Assembly (NCBI GenBank): GCA_031257565.1
Contig: JAIROL010000009.1
Span: 1-62,315 of the forward strand
Length of the DNA stretch: 62,315 nt
Reading direction: 5' to 3'
Origin: Tannerella sp.
GTDB taxonomy: Bacteria; Bacteroidota; Bacteroidia; Bacteroidales; Tannerellaceae
Below the pieces are notes generated by a model. It was given only the letters and a program-made list of their open reading frames with translations. It did no database searches and had not been told where the DNA came from. The position numbers and the translations under genes were made by a program. Shown here piece after piece: positions 9,113 through 18,113 of the stretch. Within the stretch, counting starts at the first letter, position 1; each line of letters opens with the position of its first letter.

Positions 9113-10300
9113 ATGATTAAAATTCTGCTATTAACAGATTTCTCCAGCGAATATAGTAGAAACATATTAAAAGGAGTGGTAAAATATTCGAAAGAACAAG
9201 GGAGCTGGGCTTTTCAGCGTATGCCTTTGTATTACCGGATGGTTTATGGAGAAACAGGAGTATTGGACTGGGCGAAAAAGTGGAAAGCAGATGCAATAAT
9301 TGCATTGCTTAAAGATGTAAATGTTGAATTACTGAATAACCTTCATATACCGATCATTGTTCAGAACTACCGGGACAGGAATCCGCATGTATCCAACCTT
9401 ACCGGTAATTATTACGGAACAGGCGTTATGGCTGCCCGTTTTTTTATGAATAAAGGATACAAACAATTTGCCTATTACGGTTTCAAAGGCGCTATCTGGT
9501 CAAGAGAAAGAATGGAGGGCTACAGGGACGAAATAGAAAAACACAACTATTCGCTTTATACTTTTGAGGATAGGCCTCTCGATAAAGAGGAATGGAGTTA
9601 TAACAATACGGAGCTGGCACAGTGGATTGAAGAATTACCGAAACCCATTGCCCTCTTTGCTTGCGACGATATGTTCGCTCTGCGTATTTCTGAAACGTGT
9701 AACATCTGCAACATAAAAGTTCCGGATGAAATTGCGATTCTTGGCGTGGACAACGACGAATTGTTGTGCAATATCTCCGATCCTCCGCTATCTTCAATCA
9801 AAGTCGACGCTATTAACGGCGGATACCAGGCCGGGAAACTATTACACCAATTAATAAACAAAGAAATTTCACCGCCGGTAAATATTGTCGTAGAACCTCT
9901 AATGATTGAAAACAGAGGTTCTACAAATAAATACGCAGTCTCCAATAAATATATACGACACATTCTTAACTACATAGATAAGAATTATACCAATCCTGTT
10001 TCCGTCGCCGAATTAGTGAAACAAATACCGTTATCCAGAAGGGTTTTGGAAAAAAAGTTCAAAGCCGAGACAAATGATACATTATATCAATATATACAAA
10101 ATTACCGTATAAATGTATTCAAGCGATTATTACTTACTTCCAATGATTCTTTATTTGATATTGCCTTTCAGTCGGGATTTGATAACTACAAAAATGTCTT
10201 TCGGGTTTTCAAAAAATATAATGCAATCTCACCTGCAGAATATCGTCGGCGCTATACGAATAATAATATGGAAAACGCCACGGATATTGACGTTTTTTGA
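9113..10300 (+). CDS. XylR-type regulator: sugar-binding domain fused to AraC HTH
   Basis: A cytoplasmic transcription factor of 395 residues. Residues 1-270 form a LacI/periplasmic-binding-like sensor (MIKILLLTDFSSEYSRNILKGV, then LFACDDMFALRISE and IAILGVDNDELLC). Residues about 275-385 form an AraC-type double helix-turn-helix (VSVAELVKQIPLSRRVLEKKF and SLFDIAFQSGFDNYKNVFRVF). This is the architecture of XylR, an activator binding tandem direct repeats upstream of its promoters. Its own promoter is TATATTTG at 9076. The end of the gene contains the first half-site of operator B for the next operon. I infer that it senses a sugar and activates the four operons with operators A-D. Confidence 0.9.
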   Translation: MIKILLLTDFSSEYSRNILKGVVKYSKEQGSWAFQRMPLYYRMVYGETGVLDWAKKWKADAIIALLKDVNVELLNNLHIPIIVQNYRDRNPHVSNLTGNYYGTGVMAARFFMNKGYKQFAYYGFKGAIWSRERMEGYRDEIEKHNYSLYTFEDRPLDKEEWSYNNTELAQWIEELPKPIALFACDDMFALRISETCNICNIKVPDEIAILGVDNDELLCNISDPPLSSIKVDAINGGYQAGKLLHQLINKEISPPVNIVVEPLMIENRGSTNKYAVSNKYIRHILNYIDKNYTNPVSVAELVKQIPLSRRVLEKKFKAETNDTLYQYIQNYRINVFKRLLLTSNDSLFDIAFQSGFDNYKNVFRVFKKYNAISPAEYRRRYTNNNMENATDIDVF

Positions 10301-10324
10301 AGGTTTTGTTTCGTATTTAGGGGG
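10287..10324 (+). promoter_or_regulatory. Predicted operator B: tandem half-sites 21 bp apart
   Basis: TTGACGTTTTTTGA at 10287-10300 covers the last codons and stop of the regulator gene. A weaker copy, TCGTATTTAG (7 of 10 matches), starts 21 bp later at 10311 and ends 25 bp before the -7 box. Confidence 0.55.
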
Positions 10325-10345
10325 TTAATTTCTCAAAATTTACGG

Positions 10346-10353
10346 CATATTTG
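10346..10353 (+). promoter_or_regulatory. -7 box CATATTTG before the Gfo/Idh/MocA gene
   Basis: Seven of eight matches to TAnnTTTG, 27 bp before the ATG at 10380 and 25 bp after operator B. Confidence 0.5.
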
Positions 10354-10379
10354 CATCAGCAAATCTATAAATCAATATC

Positions 10380-11717
10380 ATGACAACCAGACGAAATTTT
10401 ATCAAACAAGCCGCTATCGGGACAGCGGCTCTTTCAGTAGGAGGCATTTCCGGAATGAGCGCAAAAAGTTATGCAAATGTCACTGGAGCCAACAACAAAA
10501 TAAGAGTGGGAGTAATTGGCGTAAACGCAAGAGGAACGGCTTTAGCCACTAATTTTGCCAAACGACCCGGGTGCGAAATAACGCACGTTTGCGATGTGGA
10601 TTCAAGGGCCATTACCAAATGCATATCATCCATAGAGAAAGCCATGGGTTACAAGCCAAAAGGAGAAAAAAACATACGCAAAGTACTCGAAGCAAAAGAT
10701 ACGGATGTATTTATCATTGCGACGCCGGACCATTGGCATGCTCCTGCAGCGTTAATGGCTATGCAGGCAGGCAAAGACGTTTACCTGGAAAAGCCGTGTA
10801 GCTATGCTCCCGCCGAAGGTGAAATCCTGATTCAGGCAGCCGAAAAATACAAACGGGTCTTACAGATGGGAAACCAACGCCGCTCATGGCCGAACGTACA
10901 GGAAGGAATCCGGGCGCTGAAAGAAGGCGTCATCGGAAAAGTACATTTCGGCAAATCCTGGTATACCAACAACCGGAAACCGATCGGTATCGGTAAAGAA
11001 GCGCCTGTTCCGGAATGGCTGGATTGGGATTTATGGCAAGGCCCTGCTCCACGTGCGCCTTATAAAGATAATGTGGTACATTATAACTGGCATTGGTTCT
11101 GGCGTTGGGGAACAGGCGAAGCCTTAAATAACGGAACGCACATGGTCGATATCCTTCGCTGGGGTATGGAGGTGGATTATCCAACGATGGTTAACTCGGT
11201 CGGAGGCCGATACTTCGCCGATGACGACTGGGAAACGCCGGATACTCAGGTGATCAATATGGAATTCGGCGATAAATTATCTATGACATGGGAAGGCAGA
11301 AGCTGTAACGGACGGCATGTGGAAGGCAGTAGTGTCGGCAGCATGTTTTATGGAGACAAAGGAAGTCTTTTAATTACAGGTAGCGACGGATATAAAATTT
11401 TCGACCTGAATAATAAATTAATGAAAGAACAAAACGGCAAGATCGCAATCGATCCGCGTAACCTGATGAATCCGGCGGAAAGCCTGGACGCTTTACATAT
11501 CGACAATTTCTTCGATGCGATTCAAAAAGGAGAAAAGCTCAACTCGGATATTGTTTCCGGCCATAAGAGCACGTTGCTCGTACAATTAGGTAACATATCT
11601 CAACGAATAGGACGCTCATTACGCATAGATCACATGAACGGACGTATTCTAAACGATCAAGAAGCCATGAAACTATGGAGTCGCGATTATGAACCCGGCT
11701 GGGAAATGAAATTATAA
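10380..11717 (+). CDS. Gfo/Idh/MocA-family oxidoreductase with Tat signal
   Basis: A protein of 445 residues. The Tat signal reads TTRRNFIKQAAIGTAALSVGG. The Rossmann part follows (KIRVGVIGVNARGTAL, then HVCDVDSR), with the family motif VYLEKPCSYAPAEG near residue 140 and a C-terminal alpha/beta domain (GTGEALNNGTHMVDILRWG). Proteins of this type bind NAD(P) and oxidise or rearrange sugars; the Tat-exported ones carry their cofactor into the periplasm. Some exported Gfo/Idh/MocA members act as glycosidases by NAD-assisted redox (family knowledge, for example GH109). Promoter and operator B lie just upstream. Substrate unknown. Confidence 0.87.
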   Translation: MTTRRNFIKQAAIGTAALSVGGISGMSAKSYANVTGANNKIRVGVIGVNARGTALATNFAKRPGCEITHVCDVDSRAITKCISSIEKAMGYKPKGEKNIRKVLEAKDTDVFIIATPDHWHAPAALMAMQAGKDVYLEKPCSYAPAEGEILIQAAEKYKRVLQMGNQRRSWPNVQEGIRALKEGVIGKVHFGKSWYTNNRKPIGIGKEAPVPEWLDWDLWQGPAPRAPYKDNVVHYNWHWFWRWGTGEALNNGTHMVDILRWGMEVDYPTMVNSVGGRYFADDDWETPDTQVINMEFGDKLSMTWEGRSCNGRHVEGSSVGSMFYGDKGSLLITGSDGYKIFDLNNKLMKEQNGKIAIDPRNLMNPAESLDALHIDNFFDAIQKGEKLNSDIVSGHKSTLLVQLGNISQRIGRSLRIDHMNGRILNDQEAMKLWSRDYEPGWEMKL

Positions 11718-11726
11718 TATTACTGA

Positions 11727-12415
11727 ATGAATACACGGTTTAATTATTTCGTAATATTGTTTTGTTTGCTTAGCCTCGCGTACTATTTTACTGGACGCCG
11801 AACCAGCAAACCGAAGGGTATCTGTTGATACCGGATAAAGAAGGGAAAAAACCTGCGGTAATTACCGTTTTTTATGAACCTGAAACTGCTGCGGGAATAG
11901 GTGGTAAACCTTATCGGGATTTTGCCCTCCAACTTGCCAAAAGAGGATTTATTACCTTATCACTGGGAACTTCCGAGACGACGAAAAACAAAACCTATTC
12001 AATCTATTATCCAAATATTGCCGACGCTTCCATGCAGCCCTTGTCGGCATTAGCATTTGCAGCGGCAAATGCATGGGAAGCATTAGCTAAAGTAGACAAC
12101 GTTGATTCTACCAAAATCGGTATTGTCGGACACTCTTATGGCGGCAAATGGGCCATGTTTGCATCTTGTCTGTACGATAAATTCGCCTGCTCCGCCTGGG
12201 TCGATCCCGGTATTGTTTTCGATGAAACTTGCAAACAACCGAAATCAAGCCGGGAGATATTGGATTTTGCTGGTGTTAGCTACCATAGTAAAAATATGAG
12301 CAGGTATATTTCACAATTAATTGACGCCGGATATTTATATTACACAATCCCTGAGAATACAAGTCATCGTAGCCAGAAATATTTTACAATCGAAAATCAT
12401 CTACCTAAGGAATAA
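11727..12415 (+). pseudogene. Broken alpha/beta-hydrolase (acetyl-esterase-like)
   Basis: An ATG at 11727 opens a signal peptide (MNTRFNYFVILFCLLSLA) that runs out of frame to a stop near 11824. The hydrolase continues in another frame (WTPNQQTEGYLLIPDKEGKK), with the nucleophile GIVGHSYGGKWAMFAS and DPGIVFDET. After FDET the protein drifts from the family and stops early at 12415, losing the catalytic histidine region. I see both a 5' deletion/frameshift between about 11785 and 11800 and a 3' truncation. It follows the Gfo/Idh/MocA gene by 9 bp and was probably its operon partner. Translation from the inner TTG at 11825 would give 196 residues, unlikely to be active. Confidence 0.7.
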
Positions 12416-12563
12416 AAAGTGTTAGGGTAGGTGTCAGGGTAATTCGTTGGAAGAAAATCATTTTTATTTTGTATTTATTTGATAATTATATGATTGTGAT
12501 TTTCCTCTGTTTTAATTATGAAAAAAATCATCCCCAAAAGTGTTAGGGTAGGCGTCAGGGTAA
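12415..12563 (+). repeat. Pair of 28-bp direct repeats 121 bp apart
   Basis: GTGTTAGGGTAGGTGTCAGG sits inside a 28-bp unit at 12415-12442. It recurs at 12536-12563 with one T-to-C change. Between them is AT-rich sequence. The second copy follows an ATG (12518) and would read MKKIIPKSVRVGVRV, but no ribosome site or longer protein supports a gene. Confidence 0.7.
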
Positions 12564-12630
12564 AGACTCTATCCTCAAATTCGGGGGGCAGCGCTCCCCA
12601 AATTCAAGACGTTTTATTAAGAACCAAATA

Positions 12631-12667
12631 TTTGACGTTTTTGGAATATATTTTTTCGGAATATTGG
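12631..12667 (+). promoter_or_regulatory. Predicted operator C: tandem half-sites 21 bp apart
   Basis: TTTGACGTTTTTGGAA at 12631-12646 matches the strong half-site; TTTTCGGAATATTGG at 12653-12667 is a degenerate second one on the same 21-bp register (conserved TTCG and trailing GG). It ends about 25 bp before the -7 box at 12691. Weakest of the four sites. Confidence 0.45.
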
Positions 12668-12690
12668 ATAATCTCACCGGCTTTGATACT

Positions 12691-12698
12691 TTTCTTTG
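12691..12698 (+). promoter_or_regulatory. -7 box TTTCTTTG of the first susC operon
   Basis: Seven of eight matches to TAnnTTTG, 35 bp before the ATG at 12734. Confidence 0.45.
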
Positions 12699-12733
12699 CA
12701 TTGTCAACCAAAACTTAAAAAAACTGTTAACTT

Positions 12734-15700
12734 ATGAAAATCACATCTTCAAAAATTTTATCAAAAAATTTCTTTTGTTTGAAGATATTCTTAGTTACCT
12801 TTTTGCTTTACCTGGTTGCGATGCCGGCGGCTTTTTCCCAGCATATCAATATCACAGGTAAAGTTACAGATACCGGTAATGAGCCGTTAGCCGGCGCTAC
12901 CGTATTTGAGGCGGGGATTACGAATGGAACAACAACTGACGCCGATGGAAATTACTCCATCCATGTGAAATCCGAAAATGCAAATTTGAAGTTTACCTAC
13001 ATTGGTTTTGAAGAGCAGCATATCAAAATCAATGGCAGAAGCGTCATCAATGTCATTCTAAAAGAAGAAACGAGCACGCTGGATGAAGTCGTAGTAGTTG
13101 GCTTTGGCGCTCAAAAACGAGTGAACCTTACCGGCTCCATAGCAAGTGTTACGCTTGATGAGAAGATCACCAGCCGTGCATTAACTAACTTAACAACAGC
13201 ATTAAGCGGACAATTGCCCGGTTTAGCGGTCAGCCAAAATAGCGGTATGGCAGGAAAAGATAATGTCTCCATTCTGATCAGGGGAATGGGGACAGTCAAT
13301 AATGCAAATCCATTAATCGTTGTTGACGGAATGCCTGACGTTAACATGAACAGACTGAATCTCAATGATGTAGAGAGCGTAACTGTTTTAAAAGACGCAA
13401 GCTCTGCAGCAATATACGGTTCAAGGGCTGCAAATGGCGTTATCTTAATTACAACAAAATCAGGAAAGGGGCAAGATAAAGCAAGGTTTGAGTTCTCCAG
13501 TAACCTGACCTTTAGTAATCCGACCAACCAGTATGAATATATGGCTGATTATCCAAGAGCTTTGACGCTTCATCAGGTAGCCCAGTCTCCGGGAACTTTA
13601 CGTCAAAACTACAATTTCAAAGATGGGACGATTGATCAATGGATGGCTTTAGGCATGATAGATCCGATAAAATATCCCAACACAGACTGGTGGGATATCA
13701 TCATCCGTACCGGAATGATGCAGAATTATAACCTGTCCGCATCCGGAAGTAATGATATCTCAAACTTCTTTGTATCCGTCGGAGTTATGGATGAGGAAGG
13801 GCTGCAGATCAACAATGATTACAAGAGATATAATGCCCGATTTAATTTCGATTACAAATTAAGAGAGAACCTGAAGATCGGGACGCGTTTTGGCGGAAAC
13901 TGGTCTGTCTATGAATATGCCGGCACGGATGGCTACACAGGAGGCGGTGGAGTCGGTACAGACTTATATGCTTCAGTTGCGGGAATAACGCCCTACGATC
14001 CCGTTACCGGTTATTTTGGCGGAAAAATGGCATACAATGAAAACTTACTTGCCTTTAATCCTTATCAATCATTTACCAATGTTTACAACCGGCAAAACAG
14101 ACAGGAAGTCAATCCTTCCATCTATATTGAATGGTTTCCGATTCAAGGCCTGAAAACGCAAATAGACTATACAATAAATTATTACAACCAGTTCCGGGTA
14201 AATGCCAATAATCCGGCCCGCGCCTATGATTTCCAGAACGAAATGATGACCGATCGCTGGTTCATACCGGAAAGCGCGCCCGTTAACAACTACACGAATA
14301 CAGGTTATAAAACGCAATTAAACGGTCTTCTCAATTATGATAAAAAGATAAATGAGCATCATCAAATAAATGCATTGTTTGTTTTTAGTCAGGAATATTG
14401 GTATAACAGGTCTCAAACGGCTTCACGAAACGACCGGTTACACCCTTCTCTGACTGAAATTGATGCAGCATTGGTTTCCATACAGTCTACGGGAGGAAAT
14501 TCGAATGAAGAAAGCATGCGTTCCTTTGTGTGGCGGGTAAATTACAATGCATACAATAAATATTTTCTGGAACTAAGCGCAAGATATGACGGATCTTCCA
14601 GGTTTATAGGCAATAAACAATATGGTTTTTTCCCGTCCGGGTCCCTCGGTTGGCGATTTTCAGAAGAAAACTTCATGAAAGCATATACAGAGGGTTTCTT
14701 AAGTAACGGAAAACTACGTATTTCATACGGCGGATTAGGGAACAATAGCGGCGTGGGCAGATATGAACAGCAAGAAACATTAACGACGAACAATTATGTC
14801 ATTGACGGACAGATCGTGAAAGGTTTTGTAAATAAAAAAATGATTAACAGGAATTTGTCGTGGGAAAGTACGTATGTGACAAACATTGGTTTGGATTTTG
14901 GCTTTTTCAGAAATCGATTGACGGCAGAATTTGACTATTATGACCGATTGACAAAGGGCATGAATCGTCCGTCGGAAATGTCCGTTCATTTAACGGGAGC
15001 ATATACCGCGCCAAGAACAAATATCGGTAATTTACGTAACCGGGGCATAGAAGGCAATTTCAGATGGCAAGACAAAATTGCGGATTTTTCCTATTATTTA
15101 CACTTTAATTTTTCACATAACAGTAACAGGCTTGAGAGTTGGAATGAGTACCTGGGCAGAGGCGCTACATTTATAGATATGCCCTATGGCTTTTTATACG
15201 CCTATGTGGATAAAGGAATAGCGCAGACCTGGGAAGATATTTATCGCAGTACGCCACAAGGAGCAGCGCCCGGCGATCTATTAAGGCTTGATTTAAACGG
15301 AGATGGAAGAATTGATGGGAACGATCAAAAAGCTTATCCCCAAATTGACCGGAACAGGCCACGGACCCATTACGGTTCCAGTCTCGGTATGAGCTGGAAA
15401 GGCATTGACGTCTCTACGTTATTGACAGGAGCGACCGGACGCAAAGATTATTGGTTAAATTCCTATAACAGCGTTAATCCGAGTATTATCAGTTATGCCT
15501 TCAGCCGGTGGCATATAGACAATCCCTGGAACCATGAAAACAGGAATGGCAGCTGGCCAAGATTAGGCGGATCAAACAATCGCGTTCAGACAACTTTATG
15601 GTTAGATAATTTCAATTATATCCGATTAAAGAATATTCAAATCGGATATACTTTAAAAAATAAGAATTTCTTATTCAAATCAGGCCTGAGCGATGTAAGA

Positions 15701-15832
15701 TTTTTTATTTCGGGTGAAAATTTAATGACAATAACCCATTACAGAGGATTAGACCCGGAGAAACAAGAAGACGCAAGTGATGCATATCCATTAGTTAAAT
15801 CCTACTCAATAGGCTTTCAAATTGGCATTTAA
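12734..15832 (+). CDS. SusC/RagA TonB-linked outer-membrane transporter
   Basis: A protein of 1032 residues with signal peptide (...LYLVAMPAAFSQ). It has a carboxypeptidase-D-like beta-sandwich (ITGKVTDTGNEPLAGATVFE), the TonB box region LDEVVVVGFG, a plug (RGMGTVNNANPLIVVDGMP, DASSAAIYGSRAANGVILI) and a 22-strand barrel ending in an aromatic-rich strand (SYSIGFQIGI). It imports oligosaccharides across the outer membrane, driven by TonB, with the SusD lid protein 20 bp downstream. First gene of an operon to 19088; preceded by operator C. Confidence 0.97.
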   Translation: MKITSSKILSKNFFCLKIFLVTFLLYLVAMPAAFSQHINITGKVTDTGNEPLAGATVFEAGITNGTTTDADGNYSIHVKSENANLKFTYIGFEEQHIKINGRSVINVILKEETSTLDEVVVVGFGAQKRVNLTGSIASVTLDEKITSRALTNLTTALSGQLPGLAVSQNSGMAGKDNVSILIRGMGTVNNANPLIVVDGMPDVNMNRLNLNDVESVTVLKDASSAAIYGSRAANGVILITTKSGKGQDKARFEFSSNLTFSNPTNQYEYMADYPRALTLHQVAQSPGTLRQNYNFKDGTIDQWMALGMIDPIKYPNTDWWDIIIRTGMMQNYNLSASGSNDISNFFVSVGVMDEEGLQINNDYKRYNARFNFDYKLRENLKIGTRFGGNWSVYEYAGTDGYTGGGGVGTDLYASVAGITPYDPVTGYFGGKMAYNENLLAFNPYQSFTNVYNRQNRQEVNPSIYIEWFPIQGLKTQIDYTINYYNQFRVNANNPARAYDFQNEMMTDRWFIPESAPVNNYTNTGYKTQLNGLLNYDKKINEHHQINALFVFSQEYWYNRSQTASRNDRLHPSLTEIDAALVSIQSTGGNSNEESMRSFVWRVNYNAYNKYFLELSARYDGSSRFIGNKQYGFFPSGSLGWRFSEENFMKAYTEGFLSNGKLRISYGGLGNNSGVGRYEQQETLTTNNYVIDGQIVKGFVNKKMINRNLSWESTYVTNIGLDFGFFRNRLTAEFDYYDRLTKGMNRPSEMSVHLTGAYTAPRTNIGNLRNRGIEGNFRWQDKIADFSYYLHFNFSHNSNRLESWNEYLGRGATFIDMPYGFLYAYVDKGIAQTWEDIYRSTPQGAAPGDLLRLDLNGDGRIDGNDQKAYPQIDRNRPRTHYGSSLGMSWKGIDVSTLLTGATGRKDYWLNSYNSVNPSIISYAFSRWHIDNPWNHENRNGSWPRLGGSNNRVQTTLWLDNFNYIRLKNIQIGYTLKNKNFLFKSGLSDVRFFISGENLMTITHYRGLDPEKQEDASDAYPLVKSYSIGFQIGI

Positions 15833-15852
15833 ACAAATAAAACATCAAAAAA

Positions 15853-17688
15853 ATGAAAAGAAAGACAGTTTATACAAACATGAAAAATATCATGCTGATA
15901 GGCACGCTATACATGTGTTTTTCATGTAATGATTTTCTGGACAATCAGCCCACGACGGAACTGGGGGCTGCAGCTTTCTGGAAAACGACCGATGATGCAA
16001 CAATCGCACTGATGGGAGCTTATGCTGATATACGTTCACTTTTTGAATGGGATTGGTATTGGGACGGACAAGGTGAGTATGTAAAAGTATTAAATACGAC
16101 GGCTGTTGAAAGATCACCCGGATTTACTAACGGAAGTTTCAATCCGAGCGGCTACGGCAGTTCTTTTAATTCGATGTACCAATACCTCTACGGAGGAGTG
16201 CACCGGGCTAACTACGTCATTGAAAATGTGGAGAAAATGCTCCAGGATCATACATCGCCGGATCTCATACGGGAACTCGAAGCCGTAATAGGCGAAGCGC
16301 GCCTGTTAAGAGGCATGATCTATTTCCGGCTTATTTCGCTTTGGGGAGATGTACCTTATATTGGAAAAATCATATACGATAATTCTGAAGTAGAGAGTAT
16401 TACAAGAACGCCCATCAATCAGGTTAAAGATTTAATATATGCCGATTTCACTTATGCGGCCGAAAAACTTCCGGACCGGATTCCGGCGTTGGGAAGGGCG
16501 GCCAAACCGGCAGCTTTAGCTTTCAGGGGCAAACTGCAACTGTATTGGGCTTGCTGGAATAATTTCGGTTGGCCGGAATTAGATGGATTCACGCCTGATA
16601 AGGAGGAAGCCGGAAGAGCGTACATCGAGGCCGCAAATGATTTCAAAAGCGTGATTGATGATTTCGGACTGACATTGTTCAGAAACGGAGAACCCGGGGC
16701 ATGTAGCGGATTAGGAGACGCCGGCGTATTGCCAAACTACTTCGATTTATTTATTCCTACCTCCAATGGAAATCCGGAAGTTATTATGTGCTTTACACAT
16801 GGAGGTCAGGGATCAGGACAGGGAGAATCGCTCATGAGGGCTTTGGGCGGTCGCCAGATGCAGAGCGGTCAGTTGCAGGTTTATCCCCGCTATGAAATTG
16901 CGGACCGATATCAATCTACGATCACCGGAGACTTTTGCGATCCGTTAATTCCTATGCATCCCACTGCCTCGAATGCGAGAACAGCCGAAAATTCCGCATT
17001 AAATCCCGAAAGTTATAAGGATAGAGACTACAGGATGAAAGCATCCATTCTGTGGGACTATGAAATGATCATGGGAATCATCGATTTTCAGGATGCCGGA
17101 TGGGCGCCGTATATCTATAAAACCTGGACGGCTCCTGTTACCATAGACGGAGTAGAATATGTTACCTATACAGGACACGGAACGGTCAATTCCGGTTATG
17201 TTTTCCGTAAATTTATAAGAAACTATCCGGGTCAGGACAGAACTTCAGGAGATTACGCCTGGCCGGTAATGAGGTTAGCCGACGTATTTTTAATGTATGC
17301 CGAGGCTACAAATGAAGTGAACGGACCTCAGTCGGACGCCATCGAATTAGTTAATAAAATAAGGCATAGAGGCAATCTTCCTCCGCTTAAACCGGAGAAA
17401 TATGCAGACAAAAATACATTTTTCGACGCCATTGAACAAGAACGGATTGTCGAATTATTAGGTGAAGGACACAGAGCATTTGATTTGCGCCGTTGGAGAG
17501 CGATCGAAAAAGCATGGGTTGGACCCTACAATCCCGGCGTGTGGTGCATTGACGCACACGGATCTCAAATAACCAGATATTTCAATAACGCTTCGGAGAG
17601 AACATACGAACAATGTTATATCTTCAGAATACCACCGGCAGAAAGGGACAGAAACCCGAATCTGACCCAGAACAAACCGTGGATGTAA
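15853..17688 (+). CDS. SusD/RagB glycan-binding lipoprotein
   Basis: A surface lipoprotein of 611 residues that forms the lid of the SusC transporter before it. The lipobox is in MLIGTLYMCFSC, and NDFLDNQPTTELG follows as in nearly all SusD proteins. Helical TPR-like signatures: EARLLRGMIYFRLISLWGDVPY, and the C-terminal LADVFLMYAEATNEVNGP and GEGHRAFDLRRWRA. An in-frame ATG nine codons in (15880) is an alternative start that gives a more usual signal peptide. Confidence 0.96.
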   Translation: MKRKTVYTNMKNIMLIGTLYMCFSCNDFLDNQPTTELGAAAFWKTTDDATIALMGAYADIRSLFEWDWYWDGQGEYVKVLNTTAVERSPGFTNGSFNPSGYGSSFNSMYQYLYGGVHRANYVIENVEKMLQDHTSPDLIRELEAVIGEARLLRGMIYFRLISLWGDVPYIGKIIYDNSEVESITRTPINQVKDLIYADFTYAAEKLPDRIPALGRAAKPAALAFRGKLQLYWACWNNFGWPELDGFTPDKEEAGRAYIEAANDFKSVIDDFGLTLFRNGEPGACSGLGDAGVLPNYFDLFIPTSNGNPEVIMCFTHGGQGSGQGESLMRALGGRQMQSGQLQVYPRYEIADRYQSTITGDFCDPLIPMHPTASNARTAENSALNPESYKDRDYRMKASILWDYEMIMGIIDFQDAGWAPYIYKTWTAPVTIDGVEYVTYTGHGTVNSGYVFRKFIRNYPGQDRTSGDYAWPVMRLADVFLMYAEATNEVNGPQSDAIELVNKIRHRGNLPPLKPEKYADKNTFFDAIEQERIVELLGEGHRAFDLRRWRAIEKAWVGPYNPGVWCIDAHGSQITRYFNNASERTYEQCYIFRIPPAERDRNPNLTQNKPWM

Positions 17689-17707
17689 AATAATAAATAA
17701 TGCACCT

Positions 17708-18109
17708 ATGAAAAAATATAGTATCATCTTATTATTAATATTTGCCTGTTTACAGTGTTGTTATGAGTATCCTATCGACGAAGACGGACTATTAATAACG
17801 GAACGTGGAGAATGTTATGTCAGTAATTTCGAACTATTAAATACGGATTACCAGACCGTAAGAACACAAAATGCAGTTATTGACACATTAGCCCAAACGA
17901 TCCATGTGGAAGTTCGCTGGGGAACCAATTTAACAAAATTATGGCCCCAGTTTACTTTAGTGACGGATGCTAAATTAGACCCTAAGATAACGGAATGGAC
18001 CGATTTTTCCGACTTAAATTCACCGAAACAATGGACCGTTATTTCCGGAAATCGTAAAGTGAAAAAAATTTATACTGTTAATATAACCGTCCAACCATTA
18101 AATCCTTAA
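17708..18109 (+). CDS. Small PUL lipoprotein (DUF5018-like domain)
   Basis: A lipoprotein of 133 residues (LLIFACLQCCYEYPID). The body has one Ig-like beta domain reading IHVEVRWGTNLTKLWPQFTL, PKITEWTDFSDLNSPKQWTV and KVKKIYTVNITVQP. This pattern of a rising-value beta strand, then DFS-P-W/YTV and a final YTV, is that of DUF5018-like domains placed after SusD. Probably a surface glycan-binding or spacer protein; family call moderate. It lies 20 bp after susD and 4 bp before the next gene. Confidence 0.65.
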   Translation: MKKYSIILLLIFACLQCCYEYPIDEDGLLITERGECYVSNFELLNTDYQTVRTQNAVIDTLAQTIHVEVRWGTNLTKLWPQFTLVTDAKLDPKITEWTDFSDLNSPKQWTVISGNRKVKKIYTVNITVQPLNP

Positions 18110-18113
18110 TATT

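Larger units (their letters stand above)
12416..12733. other. Gene-free stretch before the first susC
   Basis: It holds the 28-bp direct repeats (12415, 12536), operator C (12631-12667) and the -7 box at 12691. I see no credible gene in it. Confidence 0.6.

Noticed and set aside
12518-12718. 66-codon ORF between the direct repeats and susC
   Set aside because: It lacks a ribosome site, covers operator C and the -7 box, and has no protein-like conservation visible.
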